A model generated the notes under the pieces. The model was given only the letters and a program-made list of their open reading frames with translations. It did no database searches and had not been told where the DNA came from. DNA of 64,000 bases from Polytrichum commune (Eukaryota > Streptophyta > Polytrichopsida > Polytrichales > Polytrichaceae): contig OX485803.1 of NCBI GenBank assembly GCA_950295325.1, positions 63,131,554-63,195,553 on the forward strand. Reading direction: 5' to 3'. Numbering within the stretch: the first letter of the stretch is position 1; every line of letters begins with the position of its first letter. The translations under genes and the position numbers were made by a program. Shown in pieces: positions 10,593 through 22,147 of the stretch.

Positions 10593-13500
10593 TTAAACTT
10601 TGTACCGATGCATGAACCGGGCTCCTCCGAGAGGTGCGACAGTGAAGTCGTTAAGGAAGTCGCGGAATTTGACAGGAGAGTAGATCGCGGGATGTGAGTC
10701 GCTGCAGAGCTCGGGCGCAGGCCCGATGGCAGCATCCTCAGCCGGGAACAGGAAGTTGCCGATGGTGAAACGGCCTCCTCGCGTCGCTACTGCGCGGTGA
10801 ATCGCGCTTTTGAACCTGTCGTTGGTTGTCATCTGCCGCCATACAAGAAAATTCACGGAATTACCCATGACGAATCAGTCAATCAGTCAGTCAGTCAGTC
10901 ACCGAATTACCTAATGTTTAGATTTGAAACCATAATAGCTGGAATCATCGTCAATGTCAGCTGGGTCAATGATCTGCTGGTGTAGTTCTTGTCTCCGTTC
11001 AGGTTAGTAGATTAGCTTAGATTTGTGCATTTCAACATCTGCAAATCAAGATATGAAGCCCCCACCAAGAGTTGTTTGTTTTTATAGAATAAAAAAATTA
11101 CTTTTGTGCCTACAATTCTCATCATAAGTTCAACAAAAGGAACTCTGACATATTCTACGATACTTCGTCATCCGGGAATCCCAACCCTCAATTAGGGTGC
11201 CCGTCCCCAGGCTAGTATGATAAATAGTGTTGCTTCGTCGTCCACATGATCGTATATTATGTTGACTTCCACAAGTCTTGGTAGGGGATAGCATGATCAT
11301 TGATTTTGACTTCCACATTCATTGTAGAGGATAGCGCTTTCTTGCATAAACTGGCTTCTTTTTGGCCGTTCAGGAACTACGACACCGTACTTTCCTAGCA
11401 CCTAGTTACTAAGCCCCCCACCAATCAGAATACAAACACGAGGTGGCCCCGACCTCCCCCCCCCCCCCTCTAACAACCCCATGACAAACTTTCCCAAAGG
11501 AAATCTCTAAACTCTCCTTCTCATAGAGAGTCACGTCCGTCATGTCAGATTGTGCACCATGTTGTCATGGAGCCATTCACTGTAGGTGAGAATATCATGC
11601 GGGCAACGAGACTCTTCATTCATGCTTGCTTGGACATGAAGCTGGTTTTCCGTCATTCTAACGATTTTCGCTCTGGAGATAAGTTGTGCAAAATCATCCA
11701 TACCATAAAATAAAGACCACCTGGGAAGCGATTTGAGCTATCATTTTCTAGAGGCAGAAGCAAATTCAGCCGATTCAATGGTGAAGCAACTCAATTACTT
11801 GTCGATGTTGAACTGCATTCGATGGTGAAGCAGTACATGTCTTCAGGATATCCACAATCCACCAAATCGAATTACAAAGGGAGAGATGAGAAAGAAACTG
11901 GCAGATGAATAGATTACCTGCATGGAGAATTTCCAACATTGATGACGAAAGCATGGGGATCTGGTGCCATGTTGACCCATCGCCCATACCTACTACCTAC
12001 TCACTTTCCACTTAAAGTTTTGGTATCAAAACCTCAAACAGATGGGGTCAACCCTTAAAGTGACCAGATAAAGCCCGAGCCCTCATGGCATCCTGCAATT
12101 AAGGATCCTCTTGAGGGTGGAGGGTGAGAGCTTTATCAGGTGTAAAAGGCGATTACGAATATCTGCACGTAAATTACACGATTTGACGAACGTTCGGCCT
12201 TTGCAAACCGTGCTCACTCCGCTATACCAAAAAAGTTAAGGACATGGCAGAAAAAATTAGGGACTAGATAACTAGTGAGGAGAGGGGATGACAATCCGTG
12301 GGAGCAACAAGTCATCCACCTACTTAAGTTGATTATCAAACATAACCAATCAGCTCAAGGATCGAAACTATAATGATGGACAACATAATGCCTCCATGAA
12401 TTAATAATTGTGACAAAATTTCTGCTCTTGGATGAGTGATCGGTCATGGGGCCTTCTCTGCAGCTCTCTACCCTTTCAGCCACATCAACAATGAAACCGT
12501 TCGGCTACATTTCATCAGGACATGATCCCCAATCCAGCCAATTTGGAATACACAGAAAGATATAGGAGAAAGCCATGGGATCAAGACAAATTAAACAGGA
12601 GAAAGTAGAAAGTGGGATGAAAGATGAATGGATTGCCTGCAGAGAATCGCCGACATTGATGACGAAGGCATGGGGATCGGGCGGCACAGTTACCCATCGC
12701 CCATCACGCTCCACTTCGAGCGCAGACACGTTGTTCTGTTGCAGCACGGATATGGCACTGATGTCGGAGTGCTTGCTAATCCCCATGGCCAGGTCGGGCT
12801 GCGGGCACGGCGGGTAATTGATGATGTATGTGCGGAGCCCCGCCTTCCTCCCGCCCACCTTGCTGAAGATGAAATCGGGTGGCTGCCCGATCTCCTCCGA
12901 AAGGATGGCCATCAGCTTCAGAGTCAGGGCATACACTGCCTTCCCGTACTCGTCGATCACGGCCCTGAAACACACAAATTTCACGACCGAATCAATGAAT
13001 GGGGAGAACCGACCACTAGTTACAGATGAATCGGTTGACTTTTAGAAATAGCCGGTTGAGGTTGAAGACTTTAGGAAAAGTACCAATCATTTTAGAGGAA
13101 TCTATGGAATGTACCTCAAGTTAATGAAGAAAAACCAAAAGATCACAACATGTAATTGGTTAGACTTGGAAGCACTAGGATTTTGACCGATTATGTTAAA
13201 AATCTTCCCGGACACTGGACCAAATGTTCAGAATAAATACCGTAGGCTAGGTGATAAGCAGGCTCGACACAAATCAATTCAAAAATTTGAGCAAATTGTC
13301 AGGTGCGGTCACTTTTCCATCACTTGGAACCTCTGTAAAATATGATTTGTCATTTGGAAAAATTAGCATTTCAACACCATAGTCTCGAACTAGCATATCA
13401 TCTTTGGTGGTGTTTTCTTAGTATGAATCATTGTAAGTAATTAAGTTGCTCAATATAATTGAATCACATTTGAATTACTTGGTGCACTCTACCACTATGG

Positions 13501-16311
13501 TCCACCCAATCTTGATGGAGTGATATTTAAGTGAATTGCATATTTATAATCAATCATGTGAAATCTAGAGGCACATCCAAGCCTCCCTGGATATTGAGGG
13601 AGATGGGAGATTAGTACAAGACAGCTTGTATACAACTTCGATCCAAACAACATCGCAACCAAATGTTCGAATTAGTATTAGCATTCTACGAATTCAATAG
13701 AAATCAAGTTGTTTATAGCTTAATGATCACTCACAAGACATGTGACCTCTAGCATCTTAATTTTCAATACACTCTACCACTATGATCCAACACTCAATTG
13801 ACATAATGAAGTTTTCATGTAAATAGAATATTTTTAATCAACCATGTGGAACCCAAGAGTTTAGTAGCCCTTGAAGCCAGGACGATGGGAGATGGGCAGC
13901 TTATATGGGCTTGTTTAACATGATGACCTTTGAAAAGAAGACAATATTCATTAAGGTGCCTCTAATTCTTGTGAGGCGCATTTTACAATCATGTAGTGCT
14001 CACCATCTTAGATCTCATTGACGTGTCCTATCTTCATTGGACTCAAACAAGACAAATAGAAACCGTAACAAGCGTCCTCACAGCATGATGAGCACTACAT
14101 TTCAATATTGTACACATGTCGTCCTGCAGGAACTCCAGGTGTACAATATTTAATACATACTGAATTGAACCAACTGGAAAGTGAAGCAAGACCGTAATTC
14201 ATATCGGAGACAACATCGGAGTCATGTCTTGATGTATTCCAACAATCAATCAACTTGAGAAAGAATTGATTTTGTGACCATAATTCATGTCGGAGACGAC
14301 ATCGGAGTCATCTCTTGATCTATTCCAGCGATCGATCAACTTAAGGAAGAATTCATTTTGTGGGGGTGCTGCTAGATATTGGCGGACGATTGAGTGACTT
14401 ACTGCATTCCAGGGGGATTGGTGATAAGCATGGGCTCTGCCTCCTTGAGCTCGTCCGGCTGCGACCACCAGTTCATGCGATCCACCCAATCTGCAAGAGT
14501 GCCTTCCGCCTCGAACAGCCGCCCATATCCCACGCTGCACCGATCCTTCACTTTGTACACGGCCTTCTCCTCCGCAGATAGGGCGTGGAACTTTTGATTC
14601 ATCTCCATGGCGGCGTCCATCAGCGATTCAGGGACGCCGTGATTCACCACCTGGCAATCAAGTAGCGACGAATAAACTCAATTAGCTAACTTGAATCATT
14701 GTAACGTGCAAAGCCTCCATGTGAATGGAATACAGCCACAATACCTAATACCTAGAAGCCCTCCAATGTGATTGGAACTCAGATTTGAAATAAGGTGTTC
14801 TACAAAGGACATTTCCCTTCACCTTCATGTTGCATGCTCTCAAGCTTTCCCCCTCCATCAAGCGTCCATATGGATGGAGTTAAGCCACATTACGTAGAAG
14901 TTGTTCAATGTGAGTGGATTAAGAAACTCTCTAACTTGAACTAGAATCCAGAGACACGGGGAGCTATAAAAGAGGAGAGGAGGGATGCAAGATGTCATTA
15001 ATCTTCTTCACCTTCGTGTTGCTTGCTCTCAAGCCTTCCCTCCACCAGGCCTCCTTGTGAATGTTCTATGGAGATAAGCCATAATACTGGAAGCGGTTCA
15101 ATGTGAATGGATTAAGAAACTCTATAATTCGAAATAGAAACTAGAGACACAGGAAGCTACAAAAGAGGAGGAAAGGAAGAGGTCATTCTTCTCCACTTTC
15201 ATGTTGCTTACTCTCCTCCACCAAGCCTTCACGAGAACGGAGTAAAGCCAAAATATGTAAAAGCAATCCAATGTGAATGGACCGAGAAACTCTCTAATTC
15301 GAAATAGAAAGTGGGGAGCTCCATAAGAGGAGAGGAGAGAAGCTCTTCAACTTCATGTTGATTGCTTTCAAGTCTCCCCTCCATGAAAGCCTACATGTGA
15401 ATGGGAGTTGTGTCACAACACCTGGAAGCCGTTCAATATGAATGTATTAAGAAACTCCCTAATTTGAAATAGAAACTGGACACTAGAGTCGTACGTGGGG
15501 AGCTAAAGGAGGAGGAGGGAAACAAGAAGATCATTCTTCTTCACCTTCACGTTGCTTGCTCACAAGCCCCTCAAGCCTCCCCTCCTCCTTAGCTAGCTCA
15601 TGGTTGGGTGGTTCGTGCCACAACACACACCTCTAGAATTCTCGATTGTAAGAATGTTACAATCATGCCCACTCGCACATCAAAATGTGTCATTGAACAT
15701 GGTGCCATTCATAACCCATCGACTGGGATCGATAAGCCCAATTTGAGTGAAGATTAGATCACGGATCCGATTAGGAACTTGCTAGTCTACGCTGCAACAT
15801 CCTCTATGTACAGATCAATTTTACTAGTCATTATGATGACTCGCATTTGACAGTTAAAATCCGAACTCCGAACTCACTTAAACTAATGTACGTAGTTGTG
15901 AGCTTTTTGGCAGCAGTAAGCAAGTGGTACCTGGAAGAATCCCCATTCTTCACAAGCACGAGCTATGTCCGCCTTCAATGACAACTGTTTCTCCTTCACC
16001 GCTTGAGGATGATCTAATTCACCTGCAGCTAATTCCAGCAGAAGAGGCGCCATGTCGATCACCGGAATCTCGGGCTGATCACGGAAATACTCTGCCCTAT
16101 GTGCTTCGGGAACGGAGCGCTCATGGACAGGGCGAACAAACTTGGTAGGGATCTGAGTCACGCCCAGATCGACCAGATCTTGGACCATCAATTCCTCCGA
16201 ATGAAAATTATCAGCATCACGTTGCAAACTGGCCATATTCGACTTGGTCGTCAATTCGGTTGCGATCGGGACCGACGTAGCGCATACCGGCGATGTGACT
16301 GCAAACCCCAT
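10593..16311 (-). CDS. 2-oxoglutarate/Fe(II)-dependent dioxygenase, plant DOXC type
   Basis: I read four exons on the minus strand: 16311-15931, 14650-14403, 12964-12637 and 10832-10593, giving about 398 residues (373 if the ATG at 16236 is used). The junctions close exactly, for example 'WGFFQ|VVNHGVP' and 'INVGDSLQ|MTTNDRF'. The N-terminal DIOX_N region carries 'IPVIDMAPLL' and 'GFFQVVNHGVP'. The catalytic domain has 'YPPCPQPDLAMGISKHSD', giving the first Fe ligands as H-S-D, and the distal His in 'SAIHRAV'. The 2OG-binding Arg is in 'RFTIGNF', so the usual R-x-S is R-x-T. Such enzymes hydroxylate or desaturate small molecules (flavonoids, hormones, alkaloids); the substrate is not inferable. 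Intron 3 begins with GC (CAG|GCAATC) and ends with AG. The introns hold several repeats. The start is uncertain because two in-frame ATGs are available. Confidence 0.9.
11850..11990 (-). pseudogene. decayed duplicate of the 3' end of dioxygenase exon 3
   Basis: On the minus strand this copies the stretch for 'PDPHAFVINVG' and the bases through the splice donor. The copy carries two extra bases before its 'TGCAG' ('GGAAATTCTCCATGCAG' against 'GGCGATTCTCTGCAG'), so its frame is shifted. Its donor reads GTAATC where the working exon has GCAATC. It lies inside intron 3, about 650 bases downstream of the original, and similarity continues into the following intron bases. Confidence 0.75.
12280..12450. 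repeat. dispersed repeat, copy 2 (partner at 3060-3270)
   Basis: This lies within intron 3 of the dioxygenase gene. It shares 'gtcatccacctacttaagtt', the following 'aaccaatca' and 'gctcttggatga' with the copy at 3060-3270, in the same order. Confidence 0.6.
12985..13270 (+). repeat. dispersed repeat, copy 1 (partner at 37840-38110)
   Basis: 'aatgaatggggagaaccg' here corresponds to 'aatgaacggggagaaccg' near 37844. The collinear words 'tgtaattggttagacttgga' and 'ggattttgaccgatta' also recur there. The copy is in intron 2 of the dioxygenase gene. Confidence 0.65.
13480..13920 (+). repeat. direct duplication in dioxygenase intron 2
   Basis: 'gcactctaccactatggtcc' near 13484 recurs as 'acactctaccactatgatcc' near 13769. 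Both are followed by 'aatcaatcatgtg' or 'aatcaaccatgtg' and 'gatgggaga'. The offset is about 285 bases. A third related stretch, 'gcaccctgccactatggtcc', occurs near 38125 next to the other dispersed copy. Confidence 0.6.
14195..14365 (+). repeat. tandem duplication, about 87 bp
   Basis: Two adjacent copies of a unit contain 'acatcggagtcatgtcttga' / 'acatcggagtcatctcttga' and end near 'attttgtg'. They lie within intron 2 next to the exon 2 donor. Confidence 0.7.
14700..15610 (+). repeat. minisatellite in dioxygenase intron 1, about 142-190 bp x 5
   Basis: Units share 'ttcaatgtgaatggattaag', 'aaactctctaattcgaaata' and 'tcttcaccttcatgttgctt'. The first landmark occurs near 14764, 14903, 15096, 15266 and 15431. 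Units are diverged and differ in length. They fill most of the 1280-base intron. Confidence 0.75.
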
Positions 16312-18237
16312 GACTCCGGAGTGGGATACTGCAGGGGTGTCTTTGCAGCTTGTTTCGCTTATTCCTTTAGAGACTTTATATCTCGGAGCCTGCAGGCAAC
16401 TACCCAAACACTATCCAAATTAATCACCTCGACCGCATGGTGACAATATTTGCATCTGCTTCTTACGATGATCCAGAACCACATCAAATCTCGAGGAATT
16501 GCCAACCCAAACTAATTACTCGGTTTAGTGTCACAAGATTTTAAAAGTTCCGTTAATGTTCCCCCAATGTTTCTCCCCAACAACATCTACTCCACCTACA
16601 TTGATATCTGTCACTATATTGCAGCAATTACAAGAAGCTACTTAGCGACTTGTCCCGCCGCATCTGCCAGCCCAAAGATCATCATGACTTGTTACATACA
16701 TCTAGTCAGTTGGAAGCTGCTCCAGATCAAGACCATGTGAGAAATAAAGAAGTCTCGGATAAACTTAACAAAGCGTACATTGAAGCTCCAGTCCTTTCCA
16801 CCAATAGAGTTCTAACCATACACACCAGCAAATTGTGGCAGAATATACTTCAAGCACGGAATTGCATGACCATTAACCAAAATGATCTCCACAACGTTCA
16901 ACTGGCTGCAGTTTGATTTCCCAGAAATTGCCAATCATCGAGTACACTGACGAGCTGGCCGTTTGAAATAAAACTGCAATTCTCAAACATTCTTCCAGGT
17001 AAGGTAGATCCAGTGACTGCCGGCAGGGCTGCAGTACAAGCTCCTGTGTGAGAGAAATACAGGTGATCTGGGATAATCTTGTAGGTGACCTCCTTACTCT
17101 TTACACAAATCACAGGTGGCCCTCTGACCCTACCAGCTGCAGCGGCCTACCAGTAAATTGTAACGTAAACAAGCTGATGAGGGTTAATTAGAACTTAGAA
17201 CATGTGGAAGGACGGATCATTCTGCGCCTCGTGTGCGATCAGATCAGAGAAGACTTTTGTGTACTTGGACACGATTCTCCCCATGTTTGCGCTGATAATA
17301 TTCTCTTGAGCCCCACCCTTGGGTGCAAATTTAGGCATTTCCGGCCTCACACTTAGCAATGAGCATAATGGCCAGTATGGGCTACATTACCTCTTAGCTC
17401 AGTTAAACTACTACTAAATCCCATCATCAAACCTTACTTTACTACGTTGTACAACATCTCTTTCTTTCTTTTTAAGGTTTTAGCCGGCCTTTGTTGAGTG
17501 ACGTTTGATCTACAAGCACTAACTTAATCAATGGGGATGGCGGCAATAAGCTGCTTGCAGGATCATATAGGTGTACTTACTAAGACGGTCCTGAATCAAT
17601 GCACTCATCCAGGCCACATTCGGGGAGTCAATGTTAGGGTGGGACTATGAAATTAGGAGTATGAAGAAACTAGTCTGATTTTAGAAATTGATTGAAGTTT
17701 ATTGCTATTGACATTGCAGTGGGTTCATTTTTTTAATATAGTGCTGCTAAGATTGAGGGGTTCAAGGCGACTTCACACACGAGCCAAGAGACGTGACCAT
17801 GAAATTGTGAGAGCCCGAAAGAAAGTATCCAAAGGCCCGTACCACACACTTCCAAAATCATGTACAGTCTAACTGGCCAGGGATTCGTGGCACTCATGTA
17901 TTTTCATTAGTGAGAGTTCATTCATCTTTGCGGATGAGATGAAGCACTTAAGACCAAAGTTCAAGAAGTTTTTGAAGCCTAAGTGGCTAATTGCTGGTAG
18001 TTGCTACGAAGGGTCGGGTTTTTTCCAATTTACATCGGCAAGAGCCGGTCTTTTGTAAAATCAATCGGCCAATTGCCTATATTTTCATATTTTCATTAGC
18101 CAATATCCGATTAAATGGAATTCATATCAGCACTAATTGTTTAAAAAATGTATGAAAAGTTATTAGAAATCATTTCTTAGTACAAAATCTTGAATAAGTG
18201 AAAAGAAAGGCATGTTCAAAACTTTAAATTTTAAGAG
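16312..18237. other. upstream region of the dioxygenase gene, no gene seen
   Basis: This contains the promoter side of the minus-strand dioxygenase. Short open frames at 16528-16916 (+) and 16898-17113 (-) have no recognisable domain. No TATA box could be assigned with confidence. Confidence 0.4.
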
Positions 18238-18239
18238 TT

Positions 18240-18308
18240 AATATCCTTGGCAGGAATTGAACCTAGCAATTCCTTCACCGCTTGAAGGCCAAGGGTCCCC
18301 CAATTCTT
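18240..18308 (-). repeat. tRNA-like fragment with box A and box B
   Basis: The minus strand shows a box A-like 'TGGCCTTCAAGCGGTGAAGG' and a perfect box B, GGTTCAATTCC. The ends 'CCTTGGC' and 'GCCAAGG' could pair as an acceptor stem. The A-B spacing is too short for a functional tRNA, so I read it as a degenerate tRNA or a SINE head. Confidence 0.4.
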
Positions 18309-18589
18309 CATAGAAGCAATTGGATTTGGTCATGGAAAGGTTGCATAATTCAAAAAGTTTAAGGTTTAGGGTACACTACAAGAGTTTATATGACCTATTT
18401 GACAAAAATGTGACGAAATTTTGTTAATTTGGGTGTCATATAGGGCACCTTGATTCGGTCATACAATTAACAGAGTTCTGTCAATTTCTTTGTCATCTGG
18501 GACAATTATACACGTAGGATTCCATTTACTCCGGTCCCCTTGCCATGTTGGATTCTCTTTACCTCGTCATTTACCCATGGTGCTGTGGT

Positions 18590-18784
18590 TTAATGTCCAA
18601 GTTATACTAGTAAAAAAATCCTAAATTAGTAATCCACCCTCGCATTCGTGGCCTACTCACATAACCTAGGCGAATGGGCAAAGCCACCTACCTACCCTAG
18701 ATGAAGCCAAGGGTGAGGGGTCAAGGGGATCGAACCTTAAACCTCTTGGCTATAGTGTGAAGGCCTTAGCCACTAAGCCACCGC
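18590..18784 (-). mobile_element. tRNA-derived SINE
   Basis: Starting at 18782 on the minus strand, 'GGTGGCTTAGTGGCTAAGGC' forms a good box A. 'GGTTCGATCCC', about 45 bases later, is a perfect box B. A non-tRNA body follows and ends near a T-rich stretch. The arrangement resembles the Au family of plant SINEs. It is nested in the CACTA element, so it inserted there or was captured. Confidence 0.7.
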
Positions 18785-19029
18785 TCATTACATGATATAG
18801 GCCAAGTATGTAAGAGTTTTGTATGAAGAAGCCATAAGACTTATAAACTTATGTATATATATTTTTTAATTAGTGAAAGTAAAAACAAGCATAGAATTAA
18901 TGTATTTACTGTTTTTAATTAGTACGTATTGTATTTGTATTAAAAACAATTTACAAAAATACTCCTAAATATTATTACAGTAATTATTGTAATTATTTTA
19001 ACTACATTAATTACAATAATTTCAGTATT

Positions 19030-19275
19030 TTACTGAAAATAGCAAATTTCAGTATTTACCTAAATTAGAAAATTTCAATATTTACTTAAATTAGAAAATT
19101 TCAGTATTTACCTAAATTGGCAAATTTCAATATTTACTTAAATTAGCAAATTTCAGTATTTACCTAAATTAGAAAATTTCAATATTTACTTAAATTAGCA
19201 AATTTCAGTATTTACTTAAATTGGTAATTTCCCCATTTACTTAAATTGGTAATTTCAGTATTTACATTAATTAAT
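19030..19275 (+). repeat. 26-bp AT-rich minisatellite inside the CACTA element
   Basis: About nine units of 'aaatttcagtatttaccta' plus 'aattaga' occur with few changes (cag/caa, acc/act). CACTA elements often carry internal arrays; this one has no coding potential. Confidence 0.8.
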
Positions 19276-19574
19276 TAAATTAGTTATTACATTATTTATA
19301 GTAAATACATTATTTATATTAATTACTTATACTAGTAATTACAATACTTAAAAACCTTTTGTAACACCTTTTGTTGTTAATAAATATGAGACACATGCTC
19401 AGGTGAAGGGAATAAGTTAAACGTGAAATATATAAATCTGATGACAGAAAATTGACACAAATTTTGAATAATGTCCGAATTGACAAAAACTCATAGCTTT
19501 GAGCTGATTTTGTCACTTCGGACATTTTAGTGTCACATTTTTGTCAATTATACACCCATTTCCTTGTAGTGGTA

Positions 19575-20790
19575 CTTCCTCAAGTGCATTATCAGATGCC
19601 CTAGACAAATAGCGCTCTGGATTGCTATACAAATAGCGAAACTTAGCAACATCCTTCCAAAGATCTAGAGCACTTGTTAGAATGTCATCAAAATCATTGT
19701 ATGGGCCTTCTATAGCAACACGCATCATACTTTCTAAGTTAGATGTACTTTTTTGAGCAGAAGGTTGTGCAGGGAGTCCGCTCTTTGCGCTAAACATGAC
19801 GAGCAAAATGCGAAGATCAAAAGTCAAGGAGCAGTTGGAGCACTATGGCGAAGGACGGAGGCGGAGGTGCGGAGCACTATGCAGATTGCAGAGGACGGAG
19901 GACGGAGGCGGAGGCGAAGCGCGCATTGGGCGGAGGACGGAGGCGGAGCACTCTGCAAAGCAACGGAGGATGGAGGCGCCGCCGCAGAGCAAGTTGCCAT
20001 TCATCTTTGAAGCCCTGACCTGCATCCTTCGATACCTGCCTGCAATCAGATACCCATGCTCATGACCTGGAGGGTATCGGTTACCATTTCTCGGGTATCG
20101 GCCAGTATTTGAATACTTCTTCGGACTGAAATCCAGTAACTCACAAGAAGAATCGCATTGAAATTACAGTCGGATTGCCATCCGATGGTTGGAAATTTGG
20201 ATCGGCCATGAGGGGAAATCCATCAGCTGATAATGAACTAGCCGTCGGTTTTCCCCAACCATTGCTTTAGACACTACCTCACGTTGTCGGCTCCTTGTCT
20301 TAAGGGTTTCAAAACTACCAAGTTTTAATAGTTCTAAATAATCCTAGTCTAATCTAATACTTAAGGCAATAATACAAATGGGGTTAGATAAAATAAAAAT
20401 GCCTTATATAGAAACAAGTGGGTGCATCATGTGTTGCCAACCTATCATTACTATTCCGGTGATTTTTTAGAAATTAATATGGGCGGACATTAAATACCCC
20501 CTCACAAACTTTCGGGGGTGTCAAATCCGGGCTAGGGCAACCCTCCAAAGAAATTTCTGAACCCGATCAAAAATTATCGCCCATCCCACCCAACTTTGAA
20601 AAAAAACATTGCCCTTGCATTCTTGGTAAGAGGGCAACAATGTGGATTGACTACGACACTCGATAACGCGACATTTAGAATCTCCATTTTGTTGTATTAA
20701 AGAGGTAGTTAATGCTTTTCATATGTGTTACGTACATCTAGAATACATCCATTTTCACTTGGGAACTACTTGGAAATGTGGAAACACACG
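19575..20790. other. intergenic sequence with a dispersed repeat
   Basis: A GC-rich GGAGGCGGAG-type low-complexity stretch lies at about 19845-19985. At 20485-20640 'cttgcattctt' and the preceding 'ttgaaaaaaaacattgccc' resemble 27780-27825 ('cttcaaaaaaaacttgccc'), so two diverged copies of one repeat are present. No gene is seen. Confidence 0.45.
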
Positions 20791-21224
20791 AACACCAAAA
20801 TATCCGGATTGGCGTTTTTAAGTGCCTAATCCGGTTTTGTCCGGATGACCCTAGTGTCGTCCAGGGATTCTGTGAAGTGTAGGAGGTCGAGACCTCTCCG
20901 TACCTGCTTATCTTCCACTCCTTAGCCGAATTTCCGGTTTCCGGCCTTTTGGAAACTCTTCCTCCTCCGGAGCTTGCCTTTCCGGATTGTATCTTTAGGT
21001 CCTAATTATAATACTTACTCACCCCTATGGTCCAGATATCCCTCTACGTTCTACCCTCTAGAATAGTTGGTTTCTTCCGGTGAAGACGTCCCTTATAAGA
21101 TTGGGATCCAGATATTCCCTCACAACCAATCCGGATTGGCCAAATTCGTCTTGGTAGGTCACACAGGGAAATCCGGAGTATATCTTAGGACTACAACGAC
21201 CGGAGTATTCCAGATTCCACCCGG

Positions 21225-21725
21225 AGATCTGACTCGACGGGATAAGTGGGTCATCCGTACCACTTTCCGGATTGTCCCGTCCAAAAGCGGTGAGACCTCT
21301 TCAGAAGATTAGATTGGTGCAAGTCCGGATCCCTTCCGGGTCTTTACCCAGTCCTCCCCACGGCTATCTCACCTAGACGTTACCCATACATCCGGAACAA
21401 TGAGGTCCCCTTCCCACTACACTCCGGAGATGGCCTCCGACCCGGAATCCTAACTGTTCCGGTCCTTCCCTTCTCCTTTTGACGGATCGATCCGGCTACC
21501 ACTACCTTGGACTCTACTCAATCTGAGTTAACTGGGCGATCCATACCACTTTCCGGATTGGTCCATCTAAGGGCGGTGGAACCTCTTCAGAAGCTCAGAC
21601 GGCGCAAGTCCGGATCCCTTCCAGATCTCACCCAATCCTCCCAGCGGCTATCCCACCTAGACGTTACTCAACCATCCGGAATAGTGAGGTTTCCCTCCCA
21701 CTACACACAGAGAGGATCCGCAAGG
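21225..21725 (+). repeat. direct duplication, about 287-bp offset, inside the TTCCGG block
   Basis: 'taccactttccggattg' at about 21258 recurs at 21546. Both are followed by 'acctcttcagaag', 'gcaagtccggatccctt' and 'cacctagacgtta'. The copies are collinear over at least 190 bases with moderate divergence. Confidence 0.8.
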
Positions 21726-22147
21726 CAATAACTAGATCTGATCCGGGTATCTTCTCCCATGTCCTATCCGGAACTACTATCCCCTCATGCTCTCCCTCTT
21801 CCACTAACGATCTCCGAATCCTTCGTACGCAAAGTTAATCAAGGAAAGTCAAGGAGTGAGAAATCAAGGAGTTTTATTAGAGTAGGAGCAATCAAAATAC
21901 AACAATGGAGAAGGAACCCCTCTCCATCTCCTTATTCAGCCTTAAGTAGAGGCCCCAAAATCCCTAATCTGAAAGCGGCCGCCCCTAAAAAACCCTAACT
22001 GCTTCCGTCCTCCCAGATTTCCCGGATCAAGATCCGGATTTTCCGCTGACAAAACCCAAGGGAGAATTTTATTCCTCAACTTCAAAAACTCCTAAGTCCT
22101 ATCTTCCTATCTCTATTCTACCTAACTAATCTAACTACCGTCCTAAG

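Larger units (their letters stand above)
18374..19571. mobile_element. non-autonomous CACTA (En/Spm-type) DNA transposon
   Basis: The left end reads CACTACAAGAG and the right end CCTTGTAGTG, the classic CACTA terminal inverted repeat. Inner subterminal sequence is also inverted: 'ttgacaaaaatgtgac' at about 18400 on the + strand and at about 19540 on the minus strand. The element is flanked on both sides by GTA (18371-18373 and 19572-19574), matching the 3-bp target duplication of this superfamily. Its length is 1198 bp, with no transposase frame, so it would depend on an enzyme supplied elsewhere. It contains a SINE and a 26-bp tandem array. Confidence 0.9.

Noticed and set aside
18240-18308. 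Functional tRNA gene on the minus strand
   Set aside because: Box A and box B are present but too close together, and no anticodon arm can be placed.
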